From: Chryseobacterium sp. G0162
GTDB lineage: Bacteria; Bacteroidota; Bacteroidia; Flavobacteriales; Weeksellaceae
Assembly (NCBI RefSeq): GCF_003815715.1
Contig: NZ_CP033922.1
Location: forward strand, 62,001 to 126,000
Length of the DNA: 64,000 nucleotides
Direction of reading: 5' to 3'
Positions 26,486 through 35,477 of this stretch are shown here, in pieces. The notes below the pieces were generated by a model. That model had not been told where the DNA came from, did no database searches, and worked only from the letters and a program-made list of their open reading frames with translations. The position numbers and the translations under genes are program-made. Positions within the stretch are counted from its first letter, which is position 1. Every line of letters begins with the position of its first letter.

Positions 26486-27514
26486 CTATACTAAATAGAA
26501 TTGATTAAGCTGCTCTTCACACAACTTTCTAATAACTTCAATCCAACGGTCTTCATCATTCAGGCAAGGAATATAGGTGAAGTTTTCACCACCTGCTTCC
26601 AGAAATGATTCTTTTCCTTCAACTGAAATTTCTTCCAATGTTTCAAGACAGTCTGAAACAAAGGCGGGACAAACAATAGCGAGGTTTTTAATGCCCTGAC
26701 CGGGTATCGTTTCTAATGTATGATCTGTATAAGGTTCTATCCACTTATCTTTTCCTAACCTGGACTGAAAAGAAACAATTACTTTATCTTTTGGTAATCC
26801 AAGCTTTTTGATCACCCTTTCAGTGGTATTAAAACACTGGTGGCGATAGCAAAACGAGTGGCTGGGATGAGCGTCTTTATGGCAACAATCATTCATATTA
26901 CATGTCTTTGTACGGTCTGTTTTGTAAATATGCCGTTCGGGAACCCCATGATAAGAAAATAATAAGGCATCGAAATTTTCAGGCAGCTTCTCGCGGATAC
27001 TTTCCGTCAGACAATCAGTATACAGATCCCGGTTATAAAAAGGCTGGATATAATTGATTCTTACATTAGGAAATTTCTTTTTTCTGATTTCTTCGGCTTT
27101 TTCAATGACAGTTTCTGTAGTACTCATTGCGTACTGCGGATAAAGGGGAAAGAGTACGATTTCCGTAATTCCTTTTTCAACAAGATTCCTGATCCCCGTT
27201 TCAATACTGGGTTCTGCATATCTCATTCCGATTTCAACCGGTATATCAACTACCTTTTGTAGCTTTTGCTGGATCTTTTTCGTTATAACAATGAGGGGTG
27301 ATCCCTCATCTGTCCATACCGTTTTATAAGCTTCCGCTGATTTTGCAGGTCTGGTTTTTAAAATAATTCCACGAACCAAAAGTGCCCGGAAAATCCATCG
27401 ATAATCAATTACTTTTTCATCCATCAGGAATTCATCCAGATATTCTTTTACATCTTCTACCGCCGTTGATCTTGGAGAGCCAAGATTGATTAATAAAATT
27501 CCTTTTTTGCCCAA
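26486..27514 (-). CDS. hemH: Ferrochelatase
   Basis: 342 residues, the normal length. LLINLGSP at the N-terminus, FPLYPQYAMSTTETVIE (about 122-138), the SYHGVPERH block with the catalytic His (about 188-196), and CPAFVSDCLETLEEI with the conserved Glu (about 283-297) are all present. It inserts ferrous iron into protoporphyrin IX, the last step of heme synthesis. A Cys-rich stretch at about 206-226 (CNMNDCCH, FCYRHQC) is notable, but I do not claim an iron-sulphur cluster. It lies 18 bases downstream of the photolyase gene. Confidence 0.95.
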   Translation of the reverse strand: MGKKGILLINLGSPRSTAVEDVKEYLDEFLMDEKVIDYRWIFRALLVRGIILKTRPAKSAEAYKTVWTDEGSPLIVITKKIQQKLQKVVDIPVEIGMRYAEPSIETGIRNLVEKGITEIVLFPLYPQYAMSTTETVIEKAEEIRKKKFPNVRINYIQPFYNRDLYTDCLTESIREKLPENFDALLFSYHGVPERHIYKTDRTKTCNMNDCCHKDAHPSHSFCYRHQCFNTTERVIKKLGLPKDKVIVSFQSRLGKDKWIEPYTDHTLETIPGQGIKNLAIVCPAFVSDCLETLEEISVEGKESFLEAGGENFTYIPCLNDEDRWIEVIRKLCEEQLNQFYLV

Positions 27515-27532
27515 TTTTCTTTATTTTATTTG

Positions 27533-28816
27533 TTATTCTGCCAGTGCTTCTTTATAAACTGTCAATGCTCGTTCTCTGGCTTTTGTATGATCTACAATAG
27601 GTTCTTCGATATAATCTTCAGGAAGCCACTTCCTAATATACTGAGTGTTTTTATCAAACTTTTTCGTCTGCTCATAGGGATTGAATATTCTGAAATAAGG
27701 TGCCGCATCGCATCCACATCCAGCTGCCCACTGCCAGTTACCGTTATTAGCTGCCAGATCATAGTCTAATAATTTTTCAGCAAAATAGGCTTCTCCCCAC
27801 CGCCAATCAATGAGCAGATGCTTAGTAAGAAAACTTGCCGTAATCATTCTTACCCTGTTGTGCATAAATCCGGTTTCATTAAGTTCTCTCATTCCGGCAT
27901 CCACAATTGGATATCCTGTTTTGCCTTCACACCATGCTTTAAATTCTTTTTCATCATTCCTCCAGGAAATATTCTCATATTTCTTTTTAAAACAATGGTG
28001 TACAACACTTGGGTAATGGTATAAAATCTGCATAAAAAATTCTCTCCAGATCAGTTCATTCAGCCAGACTTCATTATGTTTAACAGCATATTGCACACAT
28101 TTTCTGATAGAGATGGTTCCAAATCGAAGGGCAATCCCAAGATGAGTAGTACGATCCATGGCAGGAAAATCTCTATAATCACCATAGGAATCTATGATAT
28201 CTTTATCCAATTTAGGTTCTATCAACTCAAGATCCGTTTTCTCAAACCCAATTTCTTTCAATGAAATAATTTCTGAAAACCCTTCATCATTTGCAAAATG
28301 TTCCCAATTTGTTGTAACGGTTTCTATATCTTTCAAATTTTCTCTCCATTTCTTTGAATATGGAGTAAAAACAGTATACGGTGAAAAATCACTTTTCAGA
28401 ATATTATTTTTTTCAAATATGACCTGATCTTTAAAATCTCTAAATTGTATATGATATTTTGATAACATATCAGCTACCTTTCGATCCCGCTGCATGGCTT
28501 GTGGTTCATAATCCCTGTTACAAAATATTGTATCAATAGTAAAATCTTCTGTTAATTTTTTAAAAATATCTATTGGAGTACCATAGAAAACATGAAGTCC
28601 ACTGTTATGTTTTTTCAACTCTTTATGAATCTTTTGTAAAGCCTGATGAATATAATCTACCCTTCTGTCATACTTGTTCTGAAGCAGATTCAATATCTCT
28701 GTATCAAAAATAAAAATTGGAATAACCTTTAATCCAGCATTAAGGGCATGGTGAAGCCCCATATTATCTTCCAGTCTAAGGTCTCTTCTGAACCAAAAAA
28801 TATTCACTCTATTCAT
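27533..28816 (-). CDS. phrB: Deoxyribodipyrimidine photolyase (class I, cryptochrome/photolyase family)
   Basis: 427 residues. The N-terminal antenna-binding alpha/beta domain (VNIFWFRRDLRLEDNMGLH, about 1-130) is followed by the FAD-binding helical domain, with WREFFMQILYHYP (about 245-257), CEGKTGYPIVDAGMRELNET, HNRVRMITASFLTKHLLIDW and the hallmark DYDLAANNGNWQWAAGCGCD (about 350-369). It repairs UV-induced cyclobutane pyrimidine dimers with blue light. It is the first gene of the operon with hemH and a MarR regulator. A TATATTTG box (complement of 28863-28870) could be its -7 element. Confidence 0.93.
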   Translation of the reverse strand: MNRVNIFWFRRDLRLEDNMGLHHALNAGLKVIPIFIFDTEILNLLQNKYDRRVDYIHQALQKIHKELKKHNSGLHVFYGTPIDIFKKLTEDFTIDTIFCNRDYEPQAMQRDRKVADMLSKYHIQFRDFKDQVIFEKNNILKSDFSPYTVFTPYSKKWRENLKDIETVTTNWEHFANDEGFSEIISLKEIGFEKTDLELIEPKLDKDIIDSYGDYRDFPAMDRTTHLGIALRFGTISIRKCVQYAVKHNEVWLNELIWREFFMQILYHYPSVVHHCFKKKYENISWRNDEKEFKAWCEGKTGYPIVDAGMRELNETGFMHNRVRMITASFLTKHLLIDWRWGEAYFAEKLLDYDLAANNGNWQWAAGCGCDAAPYFRIFNPYEQTKKFDKNTQYIRKWLPEDYIEEPIVDHTKARERALTVYKEALAE

Positions 28817-28986
28817 GACCTATCTTTTAAAAATATAAATATTGGTTATTAAAATTAAAACACAAATATACTATTAAAAACGATGTAAGGAATATTAATA
28901 AACTAAATATGATTAAAATCAAAGGAAAGAATATCACATTCTAAAATTAATAAGAGGATAAAATACACAATACATAAGGTTGACTC

Positions 28987-29017
28987 TTGTATAGAATAGT
29001 TGACAAATATACCTTTG
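28987..29017 (+). promoter_or_regulatory. Bacteroidetes-type promoter
   Basis: TTG at 28987-28989, a 20-base spacer, TACCTTTG at 29010-29017; 26 bases before the ATG at 29044. Same spacing as the promoter at 24135. Confidence 0.6.
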
Positions 29018-29043
29018 CATAAACGAATCTATGTGTTCCTTTT

Positions 29044-30099
29044 ATGAAATTTTTCTTATTTACAACCCTCCATCTTTCTACCCTACTATTTGCTCAGGTG
29101 GGAATCAATACAGATCACCCAAAAGCAAGCCTTCATATTGAAAGCCCAGCCAACACTCCTGTCAAAGGTCTTATTATTCCCAGTATCACGTCTTTGGAAG
29201 CCTATACTATGCCTGTAACAGAAGAACACAACACCATGTTGGTATATATTAAAGATGGCAGTAAAAATACAGCGTCTGAGAAGATGAAATATGTTTATTA
29301 TCCTGGATATTATTATTGGAATCAAAGTTCCTGGATGCCTTTATCTTCGGCATTGGTACAAACAAAAGGATCTATACAAAATGATGAGTACTCTTCTGCA
29401 TTTCGGTTGTTAAAAAATATAAACAGTTCAAATTATGGTGCACTTGGAAACAATGCGGTTGATTTATCATATGCCTATACTTCTTCCAACAGAGGGGCAA
29501 CAGGTATTAACAGTTTTGCTACCGGTATCATGAATACTTCTTCGGGAGAAAGGTCGGCTGTTTTTGGTGGTTTTAATACCACTTCGGGAAGCAACTCTAT
29601 GTCATGGGGTGGCAACCTCATCAGTCAGATGGGAAATATAGCATCAGGAAGTAATTCTACAGCATGGGGATTACAAACACAGGCAATTGGTGTTTTATCA
29701 ACAGCCTTCGGAAATAAAACAAGAGCCTACAGTGGATATGAAACCACCTTCGGTGCCTATAATACATCCTATATTCCAATCGCAGAAAAATATGACAACC
29801 AGTTTACTGAAGCGTATCAGAACAGCAACCGGCTTTTAGTAATAGGAAATGGAATTAATGGAACAGGCAATGACGCATTTACCCTATTAAAGAATGGAAA
29901 AGTTGGGATAGGCATCAATAATTTTGAGACAACAAACAGTGATTCAAAGGTACAGGTGAAAGGTTCCATTAAAATAAATGCCGAAAATTCAACATTAGGA
30001 ACCAATACCTGTAATGCTAATAATCTTGGTAAAATTATTTTTGTAGAGGATAACTTCTATGGCTGCAAATCTACAGGATGGGTACTTTTAAATTCATAA
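29044..30099 (+). CDS. Secreted protein with YadA-head-like G-x-x-S/N-x-A-x-G repeats
   Basis: 351 residues with a Sec signal peptide (cleavage near LLFAQ, 18). After a variable domain to about 130, short repeats of 14-16 residues follow: GATGINSFATGIMNTSSGER, GSNSMSWGGN, GSNSTAWGLQTQAIG, STAFGNKTRAYSG (about 150-245). This is the left-handed roll pattern of YadA-like heads, without the trimeric outer-membrane anchor. The C-terminus (VGIGINNF, SKVQVKGSIKINAENS, GWVLL) resembles many Flavobacteriia surface proteins and tail-fibre-like proteins. No T9SS sorting domain is seen. Function unknown; surface or extracellular location inferred. Confidence 0.7.
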   Translation: MKFFLFTTLHLSTLLFAQVGINTDHPKASLHIESPANTPVKGLIIPSITSLEAYTMPVTEEHNTMLVYIKDGSKNTASEKMKYVYYPGYYYWNQSSWMPLSSALVQTKGSIQNDEYSSAFRLLKNINSSNYGALGNNAVDLSYAYTSSNRGATGINSFATGIMNTSSGERSAVFGGFNTTSGSNSMSWGGNLISQMGNIASGSNSTAWGLQTQAIGVLSTAFGNKTRAYSGYETTFGAYNTSYIPIAEKYDNQFTEAYQNSNRLLVIGNGINGTGNDAFTLLKNGKVGIGINNFETTNSDSKVQVKGSIKINAENSTLGTNTCNANNLGKIIFVEDNFYGCKSTGWVLLNS

Positions 30100-30261
30100 T
30101 ATCAGGTACATTGTCATCCATACAATTTAAATACAACAATACCCAATAATATAACTTATAATGAATGGGTTACAAAAACTTATTCATGAACCTTCCAAAA
30201 TATTAAAAACTTACACTAAGATTTCCGAACTTTGCCCGCAATTAAACATATTGAATACCTC

Positions 30262-30495
30262 ATGGAAGAATTTGAATTACCTGTAACCTATAAAGGAAAA
30301 GAAGAGCTTTTCAATGTAAAACTGGCAACATTCACCTATGGTTATAAATTCTATGTAGATGTGAATGGTAACGAGGTTGTTTTTGAACGCGATGATGAGG
30401 GCAATATGCGGGCGATGGTACAGGATACCTCATCAGAATCAAAGATAGAAAAAGGACTTATTGAGGCGATTATGGAAGTATTTAATGCGCTTTAA
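30262..30495 (+). CDS. Conserved small hypothetical protein
   Basis: 77 residues from the ATG at 30262; an in-frame TTG at 30232 is less likely because CTTTGCC there looks like part of a promoter. The sequence YKGKEELFNVKLATFTYGYK, VDVNGNEVVFERDDEGNMRA resembles a small beta-sheet protein and is typical of short conserved Bacteroidetes cytoplasmic proteins. No function can be named. The gene ends two bases before the end of the convergent AraC gene. Confidence 0.7.
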   Translation: MEEFELPVTYKGKEELFNVKLATFTYGYKFYVDVNGNEVVFERDDEGNMRAMVQDTSSESKIEKGLIEAIMEVFNAL

Positions 30496-30496
30496 T

Positions 30497-31327
30497 CTAA
30501 GCTACTTCAAGCCGGTATGCTTTAAGACTTTTTCCTTTATGTCTTTTGAAAAATTTATTGATGTGACTTTCATCTGCAAATCCGAACTCATCTGCAATTT
30601 CGTGAACCCTTTTATCACTGAAACGCAGCCTATGCTCTATCAGCCGGATTTTGTAGGAAGAAATATACTGTTGAATAGACTCGTTACACTGTTTACGGAA
30701 GTAACTGCCAAGATAGGTTGAAGATAATCCAAACTCATTGGCAATGACCTCTACTTTCAGAAGTTTGGGCTGGCGTATATTTTCCTGAATATAATCCAGA
30801 ATCTGAAGAATACGAACATCGGCACTCGATGAGATATTCTGTGGTTTGATCACTGCTATATTCCTTGCCGCAATCACAATAATAGCATTCACCAAATGAT
30901 GGGTAAGGTCTTCATTATATATAGATTCATGTTGTATTGCCTGCTGTAGATTCTGAATGAGCATACTCATCATTTTTTTATCCTCATTATTCACGAGTAA
31001 TGAACCAGACAAGTGAGATGCGTAATACAAAAGACACTCAATATGGTCTATACTTTTCCATTGATATTCTTTGATATAGTTTTCACCAAAACGAACTACC
31101 ATAAATTCACAGATCCCATTGAGATCAAATCCATGGCAATCATTGGGAGTAATTAAAAACAGATCTCCGGTAGAAAAGGCAATTTTATTTTCATTCACAA
31201 TATGATCCCCAATACCGGAAATAACATACACCAGTTCAAAAAAATTGAATTGCCTGTCTTTTAATGGGCATTGATCTATTTTCTCATAAAAAACTTCAAG
31301 GGATTGGTATATATTTTCTCTTGCCAT
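30497..31327 (-). CDS. AraC family transcriptional regulator
   Basis: 276 residues: N-terminal cupin-like sensor (about 10-100; YVISGIGDHIVNENKIAFST, GDLFLITPNDCHGFD), then a two-part helix-turn-helix from about 175 (VEVIANEFGLSSTYLGSYFR; RVHEIADEFGFADESHINKF FKRH). It is divergent from the hydrolase/oxidoreductase pair starting at 31414 (87-base gap) and probably controls that pair. A CAAAGATA (complement TATCTTTG) box at 31332-31339 lies only five bases upstream of the start, so the transcript may have almost no leader. Confidence 0.88.
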   Translation of the reverse strand: MARENIYQSLEVFYEKIDQCPLKDRQFNFFELVYVISGIGDHIVNENKIAFSTGDLFLITPNDCHGFDLNGICEFMVVRFGENYIKEYQWKSIDHIECLLYYASHLSGSLLVNNEDKKMMSMLIQNLQQAIQHESIYNEDLTHHLVNAIIVIAARNIAVIKPQNISSSADVRILQILDYIQENIRQPKLLKVEVIANEFGLSSTYLGSYFRKQCNESIQQYISSYKIRLIEHRLRFSDKRVHEIADEFGFADESHINKFFKRHKGKSLKAYRLEVA

Positions 31328-31385
31328 ACGACAAAGATACCTAAATAAGCTTTAAATATACCTGTTTTCACCCATTTTATCAGTC

Positions 31386-31393
31386 TATTTTTG
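31386..31393 (+). promoter_or_regulatory. -7 box of the hydrolase/oxidoreductase operon
   Basis: TATTTTTG fits TAnnTTTG and lies 20 bases before the ATG at 31414. No clear TTG is present at the expected distance, so it may need activation by the divergent AraC protein. Confidence 0.45.
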
Positions 31394-31413
31394 CGGTATA
31401 AAATTTATCTATA

Positions 31414-32370
31414 ATGCAAGAAAAAATAGATCCGGAACTTTTGAAAGCCGTTATTCACAGTCCATTTAATCAAATTGATTATGAATATTTAATGGCCAGT
31501 CATCCGGCAAAGATCAGGGAACAAGAAATGAAGATAATGATGCTGGAAGAATCATTGCCTATCCCTTTATCGCTTTCTGTAGAGAACATCCATATTCCTT
31601 CTTCGGAATCACAAAGAGACATCAGATTGAGAATTTACAGACCAAAGGGAAAGCAAAATTTACCGGTACTCCTCTATTTCCACGGCGGCGCTTTTATCTA
31701 TGGGACTCCGGAACAATATGATTTTATCTTTTATCGATTGGCATTAGATATTGATATGATTATTGTGTCTGTGGACTATCGGCTAGCTCCCGAACATCCA
31801 TTCCCAGCGGCTATGGAAGATGGATATGATGCTTTATTATGGGTATCTGAATCTGCTGATCACATTGGTGGAAACAAAAACGAAATAATGATTGGCGGAA
31901 GCAGTGCCGGAGCTACGATTGCCGCTTCAATAACTCATTGGGCAAGAGACAGGAAAGAAGTGAACATTAGACATCAATATTTATTGTATCCGCCAACGGA
32001 CAACCTTTTGAAAACCTCATCAATGGAGGAGTTAGCAAATGCTCCTATGCAAACTAAAAACGCTGCTGAATGGATGTGGAAACATTATCTACAGCATAAA
32101 ACGGAATATCCGCCTCAATACTCGGTTCCTTTACGGGAAAAGAATTTTAAAAATCTTCCTGATGCTACCATCATTGTATGCGAGCTGGACCCATTGAAAG
32201 ATGAAGGTAAGAAATATGCAAAAAAATTACAGAATGCAGGAATTTCAGCTGATCTCCTGGAAATTGGAGGTGCTGTACATGCTTTTGATTTCTTTCCTTG
32301 TCAGCTATCTGAAGCTTTCTACAAACAACAGATCAAATTATTTAAGCATCTTTTAACTCAAAAATCATGA
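31414..32370 (+). CDS. Alpha/beta hydrolase (hormone-sensitive lipase family esterase)
   Basis: 318 residues. The oxyanion motif HGG is at 90-92, the nucleophile Ser164 lies in GGSSAG (161-166), and Asp259 (CELDPLKDEG) and His289 (GAVHAF) complete the triad. This is the alpha/beta hydrolase fold-3 (HSL) pattern, enzymes that cleave short-chain esters. No signal peptide, so cytoplasmic. Its stop overlaps the start of the following flavin oxidoreductase by four bases (ATGA), so the two are translationally coupled. Confidence 0.9.
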   Translation: MQEKIDPELLKAVIHSPFNQIDYEYLMASHPAKIREQEMKIMMLEESLPIPLSLSVENIHIPSSESQRDIRLRIYRPKGKQNLPVLLYFHGGAFIYGTPEQYDFIFYRLALDIDMIIVSVDYRLAPEHPFPAAMEDGYDALLWVSESADHIGGNKNEIMIGGSSAGATIAASITHWARDRKEVNIRHQYLLYPPTDNLLKTSSMEELANAPMQTKNAAEWMWKHYLQHKTEYPPQYSVPLREKNFKNLPDATIIVCELDPLKDEGKKYAKKLQNAGISADLLEIGGAVHAFDFFPCQLSEAFYKQQIKLFKHLLTQKS

Positions 32371-32948
32371 AAAAAATTGTCGTTATTAACGGGCATCCGA
32401 ATCAAAACAGCTTTAATTCTGTCATTGCAGAGTCTTATATCAATTCCGCTATAACTTCCGGTGCTGAGGTACGGTATATTGCCATTGGAAAACTTAATTT
32501 CAATCCTAACCTGCAATTTGGTTACCAACAAAGAATGGAACTGGAACCTGATCTTGTAAAAGCTCTGGAAGATATTCAATGGAGTGAGCATCAGGTATGG
32601 ATACACCCTGTTTGGTGGTTAGGCATGCCCGCTGTAATGAAGGGGTTCTTTGACAGAGCATTTCTTCCGGGAATTGTTTTTAAAACGAACAAAAAAGGAA
32701 GCAGTGAAGGACTATTAAATGCAAAATCTGCAAGAATCATCACAACTGCAGGAGATTTATCTCTCAAAGCATATGAAGAAGAATATCAGTCGAGCGGACT
32801 TATTCAACTAAAAAAAGGAATTCTGGAGTACTGTGGTATCTCTTCTATTCAAGATGATTTTATAGGCCCATTGTATGAACTAACTGAGAATGAAAGAAAA
32901 GAATGGCTAGACACAATCACACGATTTGCCGCCACGGATTCTTTATAA
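32367..32948 (+). CDS. NAD(P)H-dependent flavin oxidoreductase (KefF/MdaB/NQO1-like)
   Basis: 193 residues, flavodoxin-like fold. The FMN/FAD loop GHPNQNSFNSVIAESY is at about 8-23, and HPVWWLGMPAVMKGFFDRAF (about 79-98) is the family signature, with the VFKTNKKG segment near 104. It reduces quinones or electrophiles with two electrons. It is coupled to the esterase gene by a four-base overlap, and the pair sits divergent from an AraC regulator, which suggests an inducible response to a toxic compound. Confidence 0.87.
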   Translation: MKKIVVINGHPNQNSFNSVIAESYINSAITSGAEVRYIAIGKLNFNPNLQFGYQQRMELEPDLVKALEDIQWSEHQVWIHPVWWLGMPAVMKGFFDRAFLPGIVFKTNKKGSSEGLLNAKSARIITTAGDLSLKAYEEEYQSSGLIQLKKGILEYCGISSIQDDFIGPLYELTENERKEWLDTITRFAATDSL

Positions 32949-32952
32949 AATA

Positions 32953-33909
32953 TTAATAGACTTCCAGGTCCTTCGTTCCTTTAGGACGATAGAGATAAAG
33001 GGTAATGTAAGTTGTTGTTACATTATCCTTTCCTTTTCTTTTAAAATGACCCCAAAGCGCTGATTTTTCATTATCAATCTTCTGCAGGCATACGATTTTG
33101 CCGTCTGCATAAAAGGTCATTTTGTAATCTTCTATTGGCTTTATATCAAAAGATGTAATATCAGTATTGGTTCTGAATACATAATCATTCCATCTATGTT
33201 TTATCTCATCAGGTAATAGATATAACTGTTTAGCTACTCTTTTTTCTCTGTTATAATATAGAGTAGCTAATGCACTCCAGGAACCATTCCTGTAAATATC
33301 TCTTATCTTATTGTATTGAGCAACTACTTCCTGTTCAATAGCCTGTAATTTATCTTTATCATCAGTGAGTAAAACCTCCGCATTCTCAAGAGTTTCTATA
33401 TGATAAGGAATATCAGCAAAGAAAGTAAATGAGTCTTCAAAAGATGGGCTATTTCCAAGCTTCTTTTTTGAGGTTGAATATTTTCTCACTTCGTTTTCTT
33501 CAGGATTCCCTGTCTGGTTTTTGAATGATTTTACAATATTTAACTGTATTTCTGAATTAGGAGACAGCAATGATTCTAATACTTTCTGATCCGGGTTAAA
33601 TCCTGGAGTCATTTTAATCGTGATCTTTTGGTTTCCTTTTTTAAAGATCCCTTCATTTAGCTGAAAATAAGAGCCTGCCAGACTATTTCCTGAATCGTCA
33701 TTATATTTTATTACAGGAATATCATTAATTAAAACTTCAAAAGAACAATTCTTGCTATGAATGTACGCTCCATAACGAGGTCCTTCCTCAACATGCCTGT
33801 CTTTCTGAGTTATAGTAAGAATATTTTGATGAGATACAACAGATTCATTTCTTTTCTCGCCATACATTGATAAAGAAAATAGTAAACCTGATACAATATA
33901 TTTTTTCAT
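32953..33909 (-). CDS. Hypothetical secreted protein
   Basis: 318 residues from the ATG at 33909 (MKKYIVSGLLFSLSMYG), which gives a plausible signal peptide; an upstream ATG at 33957 would place a charged stretch before it. The mature part has a beta-sandwich-like segment (YGAYIHSKNCSFEVLINDIP, GSYFQLNEGIFKKGNQKITI, about 45-105) and a helical middle (KDKLQAIEQEVVAQYNKIRD, about 185-204). I do not recognise a family. It is convergent with the oxidoreductase gene, four bases apart at the 3' ends. Confidence 0.7.
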   Translation of the reverse strand: MKKYIVSGLLFSLSMYGEKRNESVVSHQNILTITQKDRHVEEGPRYGAYIHSKNCSFEVLINDIPVIKYNDDSGNSLAGSYFQLNEGIFKKGNQKITIKMTPGFNPDQKVLESLLSPNSEIQLNIVKSFKNQTGNPEENEVRKYSTSKKKLGNSPSFEDSFTFFADIPYHIETLENAEVLLTDDKDKLQAIEQEVVAQYNKIRDIYRNGSWSALATLYYNREKRVAKQLYLLPDEIKHRWNDYVFRTNTDITSFDIKPIEDYKMTFYADGKIVCLQKIDNEKSALWGHFKRKGKDNVTTTYITLYLYRPKGTKDLEVY

Positions 33910-34086
33910 ATTTTTTTGCTTTATCTCATATACAGCTTTTGCAATGAGATTTTTCACGATAATGAGTTCAATCGCTAAAATTAAGAATAATCATTTCCTT
34001 ATTATGATAAAAATAAGATAATTTTTTGTCTGATATAGATATATCAGACAAAAATCTTACAGATAACACCACGACAAGATGTTATC

Positions 34087-34851
34087 TTATTCAAAAACTA
34101 CATAATTTACCTTATCTACTCCGGTATTACCGGTTTTCTCATGATAAGCATATAATGTAAGTTCATAATTTCCCGGAGTATTGAGGGTATGGTTTCCTTC
34201 AAATAAATTCGTAGACACCCAAGACATGTCAATATTCTTAACAAATTTTCCGTCTTTTTTAAGAATTCCTTTTACTTCAATCTCATCAGAATTCCAGACT
34301 CCGCCCTTTTCAATCACGCATCCGCACATCATTACAATATTCGCCTGAAACACAAAAGGTTTGTCTTTAATGGTATTTAATGCAATATATTGATGGGTTC
34401 TTGGCTTTAAAATATCAATAATATAGCCGGGAATTTCAAGAATAATTCCTTCTCCTAAAATATTTTTTCCCGGAATCAGCCATAATTCAGTACTTACCAC
34501 AGCCTGTGCCTGTCTGTTATTTAAAGGGGAAATAACTTCTATGGTAACAAATGTAGGTTCATCAATATCAATGGTTGCTACAAACCCTCCTGTTTGATCG
34601 TCAGTAATGGAATGGCCTCTCGTTTTAGGTGTTTTCATTATCAGATCAGTATTTCCAGTGCTTCCGGTCGTTTTTCCTTCTGATAAAATTCGTTGATTTA
34701 GTTTATTTCGGACAATGATATGAGCGCCCCCCAATGAACTTCCGATAAATTTAGCATCCTTAGCTTTTGCTCTTATCATCACTTTAGTTTCGGTGGCAGA
34801 AATCACAAGGTTAGAAAAAAGTAATGCGGTAATGAGAAAAAATAGTTTCAT
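34087..34851 (-). CDS. Hypothetical secreted protein with CGC motif, MarR-linked
   Basis: 254 residues with a signal peptide (MKLFFLITALLFSNLVISA). The sequence is all-beta in appearance (GGAHIIVRNKLNQRIL, FVTIEVISPLNNRQAQAVVS, NYELTLYAYHEKTGNTGVD), like tandem Ig-type or carboxypeptidase-regulatory domains. A conserved-looking MMCGCVIEKGGVW segment near 175-187 has two Cys one residue apart and could bind metal or form a disulphide. Family unknown. Its start overlaps the MarR stop by four bases, so it is the likely target of that regulator. Confidence 0.7.
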   Translation of the reverse strand: MKLFFLITALLFSNLVISATETKVMIRAKAKDAKFIGSSLGGAHIIVRNKLNQRILSEGKTTGSTGNTDLIMKTPKTRGHSITDDQTGGFVATIDIDEPTFVTIEVISPLNNRQAQAVVSTELWLIPGKNILGEGIILEIPGYIIDILKPRTHQYIALNTIKDKPFVFQANIVMMCGCVIEKGGVWNSDEIEVKGILKKDGKFVKNIDMSWVSTNLFEGNHTLNTPGNYELTLYAYHEKTGNTGVDKVNYVVFE

Positions 34852-35342
34852 GATTGTATTGTTTTTAAGTATTCCCGTTTGAAGCGATCGTGGAAAGATT
34901 CATCTTTTAATCCATGATCTATAGTGTTGAGGTAAGAAAGAATAGATAAATCTTCTGATAATAATTTTAAAATGGCCTTTTCACAGCTGTCCCAAACGTG
35001 TTCCAATTTGGGCAGCATCTCCAGAGCTTTAGGAGATAATGAAATCATTTGTTTACGTTTATCTTCTTTATCTTTTTTAATCATCAGATACCCCTTTTCT
35101 GTCATTTTCTTTACAATAACTACTACAGAAGGATGAGAATATCCCAAGGGTTCTGCAATATCTGTAATGGAAATCTCTCCTTTCTTTTGCAACAACATAA
35201 AAATAAGATACCAGTTAGGCTCCACATCAATTCCAAACTCTTTGTAAAACTTTCTGACATCATGAGACATCCGGTCACTGATTCTTTTTAACCTACTGTC
35301 TAATGCTTTGTATCCTAATTCTTTAATAAAGTCAAAATCCAT
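34848..35342 (-). CDS. MarR family transcriptional regulator
   Basis: 164 residues from the ATG at 35342 (MDFDFIKELGYK). A longer frame from 35384 is rejected because that ATG lies inside the operator palindrome at 35375-35400. The winged helix is at about 45-105 (YLIFMLLQKKGEISITDIAE, YSHPSVVVIVKKMTEKGYLM, KDKEDKRKQMISLSPKAL). It is coupled to the secreted CGC-motif protein by a four-base overlap and is expected to repress its own operon. Confidence 0.87.
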   Translation of the reverse strand: MDFDFIKELGYKALDSRLKRISDRMSHDVRKFYKEFGIDVEPNWYLIFMLLQKKGEISITDIAEPLGYSHPSVVVIVKKMTEKGYLMIKKDKEDKRKQMISLSPKALEMLPKLEHVWDSCEKAILKLLSEDLSILSYLNTIDHGLKDESFHDRFKREYLKTIQS

Positions 35343-35374
35343 TTTAAAAATCTTTGATGTAAATATATAAAAAT

Positions 35375-35400
35375 ATATAGTCAACTATATAGTTCACTAT
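35375..35400. promoter_or_regulatory. Overlapping MarR operator palindromes
   Basis: ATATAGT-CA-ACTATAT (35375-35390) is a perfect seven-base inverted repeat with a two-base spacer, and ATAGT-TC-ACTAT (35389-35400) overlaps it as a second one. The repeated half-site is ATAGT, three to four copies. It lies 33-58 bases upstream of the MarR start codon, where a self-repressing MarR dimer would bind. Confidence 0.65.
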
Positions 35401-35477
35401 GTTAATATTGCAAAAAATTTAAAATTTAATAAATCAACACCTTACAAAAGCAAAGAAATTGTTTTTAAGAGAGCCTT

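Noticed and set aside
26810..26960. Iron-sulphur cluster in HemH
   Set aside because: Several cysteines occur near 206-226, but their spacing does not match a known ferrochelatase cluster.
34848..35384. MarR start at 35384
   Set aside because: The ATG is inside the operator palindromes and the extra residues do not fit MarR N-termini; 35342 is preferred.
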